Assembly: GCA_013112585.1 (NCBI GenBank)
Contig: JABFGH010000025.1
Span: 1 to 64,000 of the forward strand
DNA from: Ignavibacteriota bacterium
Lineage (GTDB): Bacteria; Bacteroidota; Ignavibacteria; Ignavibacteriales; Melioribacteraceae
Direction: 5' to 3'
Length of the DNA: 64,000 nucleotides
Shown here: positions 61,144-64,000 of the stretch, piece after piece
Layout of the letters: each line of letters begins with the position of its first letter
Numbering within the stretch: position 1 is the first letter of the stretch
Notes under the pieces: model-generated
The model's database searches: none
Told to the model about the DNA's origin: nothing
What the model saw: the letters and a program-made list of their open reading frames with translations, nothing else
Translations under genes and position numbers: made by a program

Positions 61144-61941
61144 ATGATATTTATTCTAAAGGAAATTCAAAAGTTAACAGCCGCAATTTTTATTTTAATA
61201 TTAATTAATTCACATCTATTTGCTCAGCAAAAATATGACTTCCCCCAATTCGGCGATGAGACGGCTGATTTTTTATCCCGCCCTGTAAAATGGAATTTAA
61301 CCGATTGGGCGATACTTGGCGGTTTAGGCAGCATAAGTTATTTACTGATGCACGTTGATGAAAATGTTAGAACAGAAATGTTAAAAGACCGCAGCTATGT
61401 AAAGAGTGTTCCAATGGTTTTTGGCACTTATTACGGCGAGCCTATTACTCCGGCAATTTTGGGCGGATTATTTTTAGCTCATGGAATTGCAAAAGATAAT
61501 AGAGCAAATAAAAAACTCGGTTTTGAGATTTTGCAGTCTTACGTTTACTCGGTAGCGGTTACAGGCTTGATTAAATTTTCATTCGGCAGAGCACGCCCGT
61601 TAACCGGTTCAAACGCTTTTAGCTTTTACCCATATTCATTTAAGAATCCTGATTATTTATCTTTCAGTTCAGGGCACACTGCAATTGCGTTTGCCATGTC
61701 CACGGTATTTTACAATAATGTTGATTCCGATATACTTAAAGCAATAAGCTATTTACCCGCTTTCATCACCGGGTTTTCAAGGATGTACCACAACAAGCAT
61801 TGGGCGTCGGATGTTTTTATGGGAGCCGCGGTAGGATATTTTGTTGCAAAGTTTGCTGTTGATCAGCATAAAAGAAAAGATGTACTAACAGAGACCGGCG
61901 TTCCATCCACTCCGGTAATATCAATACAAATGGCGTTTTGA
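61144..61941 (+). CDS. PAP2-family phosphatase
   Basis: A 265-residue membrane or exported protein with a signal-like start (LTAAIFILILINSHLFAQ). All three acid-phosphatase motifs are visible: KFSFGRARP, SFSSGHTAIAF and SRMYHNKHWASD, with the two catalytic His. It probably dephosphorylates lipid phosphates such as undecaprenyl pyrophosphate at the periplasmic face. It follows the DUF190 gene by 3 bases. The C-terminus converges with ORF6N, 6 bases apart. Confidence 0.88.
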   Translation: MIFILKEIQKLTAAIFILILINSHLFAQQKYDFPQFGDETADFLSRPVKWNLTDWAILGGLGSISYLLMHVDENVRTEMLKDRSYVKSVPMVFGTYYGEPITPAILGGLFLAHGIAKDNRANKKLGFEILQSYVYSVAVTGLIKFSFGRARPLTGSNAFSFYPYSFKNPDYLSFSSGHTAIAFAMSTVFYNNVDSDILKAISYLPAFITGFSRMYHNKHWASDVFMGAAVGYFVAKFAVDQHKRKDVLTETGVPSTPVISIQMAF

Positions 61942-61947
61942 GAAGAT

Positions 61948-62490
61948 TTAAAAACCAATTGGATTTTTATTTTTTGATTCAGGTTTAACTAATTCTTCAA
62001 TAATTTTATAAATATTATTTATGTGTTTGTTTTGCTCAGAATCTACTTTTTGAAGTTCATCGATTTTTTCCAGTAATTCTTTATAATTGGCAGCAAACTG
62101 CCGGATTTTTACAAAAACTCTCATAATCGCAATATTAACTTTAATAGCTTGATCACTATTCAGCACAGATGATAACATTGCTACACCTTGTTCAGTGAAT
62201 ACATATGGATTCGTCCTTCTTCCACCCCAATTTGAGGTCGAAATCTGCGACTTCAAATTTTCTTTTTTTGAGGTCGCAAATTGCGACTTCAAGTTTGACC
62301 ATTCTTCATCCGAAAGTTGGAACATAAAGTCTTTAGGAAATCTCTCAATATTTCTTTTTACTTGCTCGTTTAATCTTTTAGTCTCAACACCATAAAGTAC
62401 TGCTAAGTCACTATCAATCATCACTTTTTGATTCCTAATAAGCATGATTGAACTGAATATTTTTTCGTCAGTTAAAATGATATTAGCCAT
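61948..62490 (-). CDS. ORF6N-domain protein
   Basis: A 180-residue protein with an ORF6N DNA-binding domain: ILIRNQKVMIDSDLAVLYGV-like start, NEQVKRNIERFPKDFMFQLS, RRTNPYVFTEQGVAMLSSVL and the helical tail. The ORF6N fold is widespread in phages and in Bacteroidota chromosomes; a regulatory or defence role is assumed and not shown. A 12-residue unit is duplicated in it: LKSQFATSKKEN followed by LKSQISTSNWGG. Confidence 0.87.
   Translation of the reverse strand: MANIILTDEKIFSSIMLIRNQKVMIDSDLAVLYGVETKRLNEQVKRNIERFPKDFMFQLSDEEWSNLKSQFATSKKENLKSQISTSNWGGRRTNPYVFTEQGVAMLSSVLNSDQAIKVNIAIMRVFVKIRQFAANYKELLEKIDELQKVDSEQNKHINNIYKIIEELVKPESKNKNPIGF
62231..62293. repeat. in-frame tandem repeat of 36 bases inside the ORF6N gene
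   Basis: Two 27-base units (62231-62257 and 62267-62293) begin TTTGAGGTCG and end GCGACTTCAA, 36 bases apart, so the frame is kept. Each unit is also nearly palindromic (GTCG ... CGAC). They encode the LKSQxxTS repeat in the loop before RRTNPY. Confidence 0.8.
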
Positions 62491-62541
62491 TTTCCCTTTC
62501 CCATTTCTTACTTAATATTTGTGACAGGATAGATAAAATTT

Positions 62542-62568
62542 AGGCTGCCTGAAAAAATCAAACAGCCT
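62542..62568 (-). terminator. hairpin downstream of pntB
   Basis: AGGCTG (62542-62547) pairs with CAGCCT (62563-62568), extended by weaker pairs to about 11 bp. It lies 57 bases after the pntB stop (- strand) and before the ORF6N start. The following T-run is weak. Confidence 0.5.
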
Positions 62569-62595
62569 TTAAATGTTTTCGTTTCTTATTCTGAT

Positions 62596-62609
62596 TTCTG
62601 AATTCAGAA
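62596..62609. repeat. palindrome in TTCTGA-rich tract
   Basis: TTCTGAATTCAGAA is a perfect 14-base palindrome inside a tract with several TTCTGA copies. Such tracts are common between genes in AT-rich genomes; no function is known to me. Confidence 0.5.
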
Positions 62610-62624
62610 TTCTGACTTCTGCAC

Positions 62625-64000
62625 CTAAAGTTCCTTGATCTCATTAACCAATTTAGAAATAGCATCCTTGGCATCTCCAAAATACATTAATGTATTATCA
62701 AGATAGAACAATTCATTATCAATACCTGCATAGCCAACATTCATCGATCGTTTATTCACAATAACAGTTTTTGAATAGTCAACATTCAATATCGGCATTC
62801 CGTAAATAGGACTCGCTTGATCGTGCCTTGCCGCAGGATTAACAACATCGTTTGCACCAACTACAAAAACAACATCGGTATTTGGGAAATCATCGTTAAT
62901 ATCTTCAAGTGCATAAAGTTTATCATAAGAAACTTGTGCCTCTGCAAGAAGAACATTCATGTGACCGGGCATACGTCCGGCTACCGGGTGAATAGCAAAT
63001 CTAACTTTTATACCTTTTGATTCAAGGATATTTGCAAGATCACGAATTGCATGCTGAGCTTGAGCAACAGCCATACCATAGCCAGGAACAATAACAACAC
63101 TTGAAGCACTGTCAAATAGCATGGCTAGTTCTTCAGAATCAATTGATTTATGAGGTTTCTGCTCTCCACCGCCTGCAGCTGCACCACCGGCGCCGGCGGA
63201 TTCCCAACCTCCAAGAACTACGTTCATTAGGGAGCGATTCATTCCACGGCACATTATTAATGTTAAAATTATTCCTGAAGCACCGACCAATGCACCGGCG
63301 ATAATCAGCATATTATTACTGATAACAAATCCGGTCATAGAGGCTGCGATCCCTGAATATGAATTTAACAAGGAGACCGCAACAGGCATATCTGCACCGC
63401 CAATTGGTAAAACTAAAAGAACACCAAGTAATAAAGAAACTGCAACTATTCCAAGAAGCAATTCAATTTGGGTTTGATCAACTATGAGAAAAACCCCTGC
63501 TGCCAAAACAACTACAAAAAGTAAAACATTTATTGTGTTTTGAAGCGGGTATTTAACCACTTTACCAGTTACAATTCCTTGCAATTTACCAAATGCAATA
63601 AAAGAACCGGTGAATGTTACCGCACCAATTAGTACGGAAAGTACAATTGTGATGATAATATTAATTTCGAAATTTGGTGTATCAACTTTGAAAAACTCAC
63701 CAAGAGCCACAACGGCTGAAGCACCGCCTCCGAAACCATTTAATAAACCAACCATTTGAGGCATACCTGTCATTTGTACTTTAAGTGCCATCAAAGAGCC
63801 AATAAGTGAACCAATAATCAACCCTGCGATAATCCATTCATATGTAATAATCATGTGATCGAACAAAGTAATAACTACTGCCAGGAGCATACCAATTGAA
63901 GAAAGCATATTCCCTTGGCGTGCTGTCTTAGGAGAACCTAGTTTTTTTATACCAAAAATAAAGAGTATAGACGCGATTAAATAAATTATGTATGATACAA
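62625..64000 (-). CDS. pntB: NAD(P) transhydrogenase subunit beta (5' end outside window)
   Basis: About 457 visible residues. The ATG at 63908 is internal: reading on to the right edge adds 30 residues that fit the family start (FIFGIKKLGSPKTARQGNM). The membrane part (to about residue 270 of the visible portion) has some ten hydrophobic segments, and the NADP domain III follows with VVIVPGYGMAVAQAQHAI, VVGANDVVNPAARHD and VIVNKRSMNVGYAGIDN. Together with the alpha subunit, not in the window, it couples proton flow to NADP reduction. Length and end are normal for PntB. Confidence 0.95.
   Translation of the reverse strand, partial: VSYIIYLIASILFIFGIKKLGSPKTARQGNMLSSIGMLLAVVITLFDHMIITYEWIIAGLIIGSLIGSLMALKVQMTGMPQMVGLLNGFGGGASAVVALGEFFKVDTPNFEINIIITIVLSVLIGAVTFTGSFIAFGKLQGIVTGKVVKYPLQNTINVLLFVVVLAAGVFLIVDQTQIELLLGIVAVSLLLGVLLVLPIGGADMPVAVSLLNSYSGIAASMTGFVISNNMLIIAGALVGASGIILTLIMCRGMNRSLMNVVLGGWESAGAGGAAAGGGEQKPHKSIDSEELAMLFDSASSVVIVPGYGMAVAQAQHAIRDLANILESKGIKVRFAIHPVAGRMPGHMNVLLAEAQVSYDKLYALEDINDDFPNTDVVFVVGANDVVNPAARHDQASPIYGMPILNVDYSKTVIVNKRSMNVGYAGIDNELFYLDNTLMYFGDAKDAISKLVNEIKEL

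Overview
The window looks like a piece of chromosome from an AT-rich Bacteroidota-type bacterium, most likely of the Ignavibacteria lineage. The reasons are a type IX secretion system (a 2286-residue SprA, a PorX response regulator with a PglZ domain, and a DUF5103 plug protein), a kelch protein ending in a NYPNPFNPKTNI-type sorting signal, weak or absent Shine-Dalgarno sequences before many genes, many TTG starts, and numerous small outer-membrane and DUF-family proteins. The taxonomic call is an inference from gene content. I see no rRNA, tRNA, CRISPR array or insertion sequence.

Region 1-4567: a GIN-domain lipoprotein, a membrane-anchored AraC regulator, a secreted kelch protein, and about 850 bases of non-coding DNA that holds short repeats and a branched hairpin with a U-run.

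Region 4568-8010 is the unusual part: an array of three integron-type gene cassettes without an integrase in view. At each cassette start the first bases of the recombination site (GTTGGCTGGA, GTTATGTGC, GTTATACAAC) are the inverse complement of a box just after that cassette's last gene (TCCAGCTAAC, GCACATAAC, GTTGTATAA). Two complete attC-like sites of about 225-230 bases share internal boxes at conserved spacing, and a third is a decayed remnant. The cargo is a PD-(D/E)XK nuclease-like protein, a TIGR02391 protein with an R-x4-H HEPN motif plus a small unknown protein, and a SUKH protein cut short by an in-frame TAG. This looks like mobile defence or toxin-immunity cargo.

Region 8031-25327 is mostly + strand single genes: membrane proteins, DUF1697, two zinc-less MDR oxidoreductases followed by SRPBCC and helical-repeat genes, a beta-carbonic-anhydrase-like protein, an L,D-transpeptidase-like lipoprotein, DinB, a second AraC regulator, a large CBM9/DUF5916 outer-membrane protein on the - strand, RNase H, MaoC and a methyltransferase. 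A 40-base exact copy of the 3' end of the DUF5916 gene lies across the DinB stop codon.

Region 25382-48249: a lysine-ketoglutarate-reductase-like enzyme, dnaK, birA and a cysteine desulfurase, followed by a compact - strand operon sprA-porX-tsaE-tsaB-DUF1573-accD. Upstream of that operon is a - strand group with a SpmA/SpmB-like fusion, a 2-hydroxyacid dehydrogenase, alanine dehydrogenase, an acetyl-CoA hydrolase/transferase-family enzyme and a metallophosphoesterase.

Region 48471-64000: a nitrilase-family amidase, convergent with a nine-gene - strand operon (T9SS plug, Gfo/Idh/MocA oxidoreductase, LEA-like lipoprotein, ROK kinase, LptD, NYN nuclease, class-A beta-lactamase-like lipoprotein, SGNH hydrolase, phosphodiester glycosidase). 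Then come three copies of a 90-base hairpin repeat, a SGGD-repeat DUF4097 protein, crcB-DUF190-PAP2, an ORF6N protein, and pntB running off the right edge. The T9SS genes, LptD and the envelope hydrolases together suggest that much of this segment serves outer-membrane assembly and protein export.
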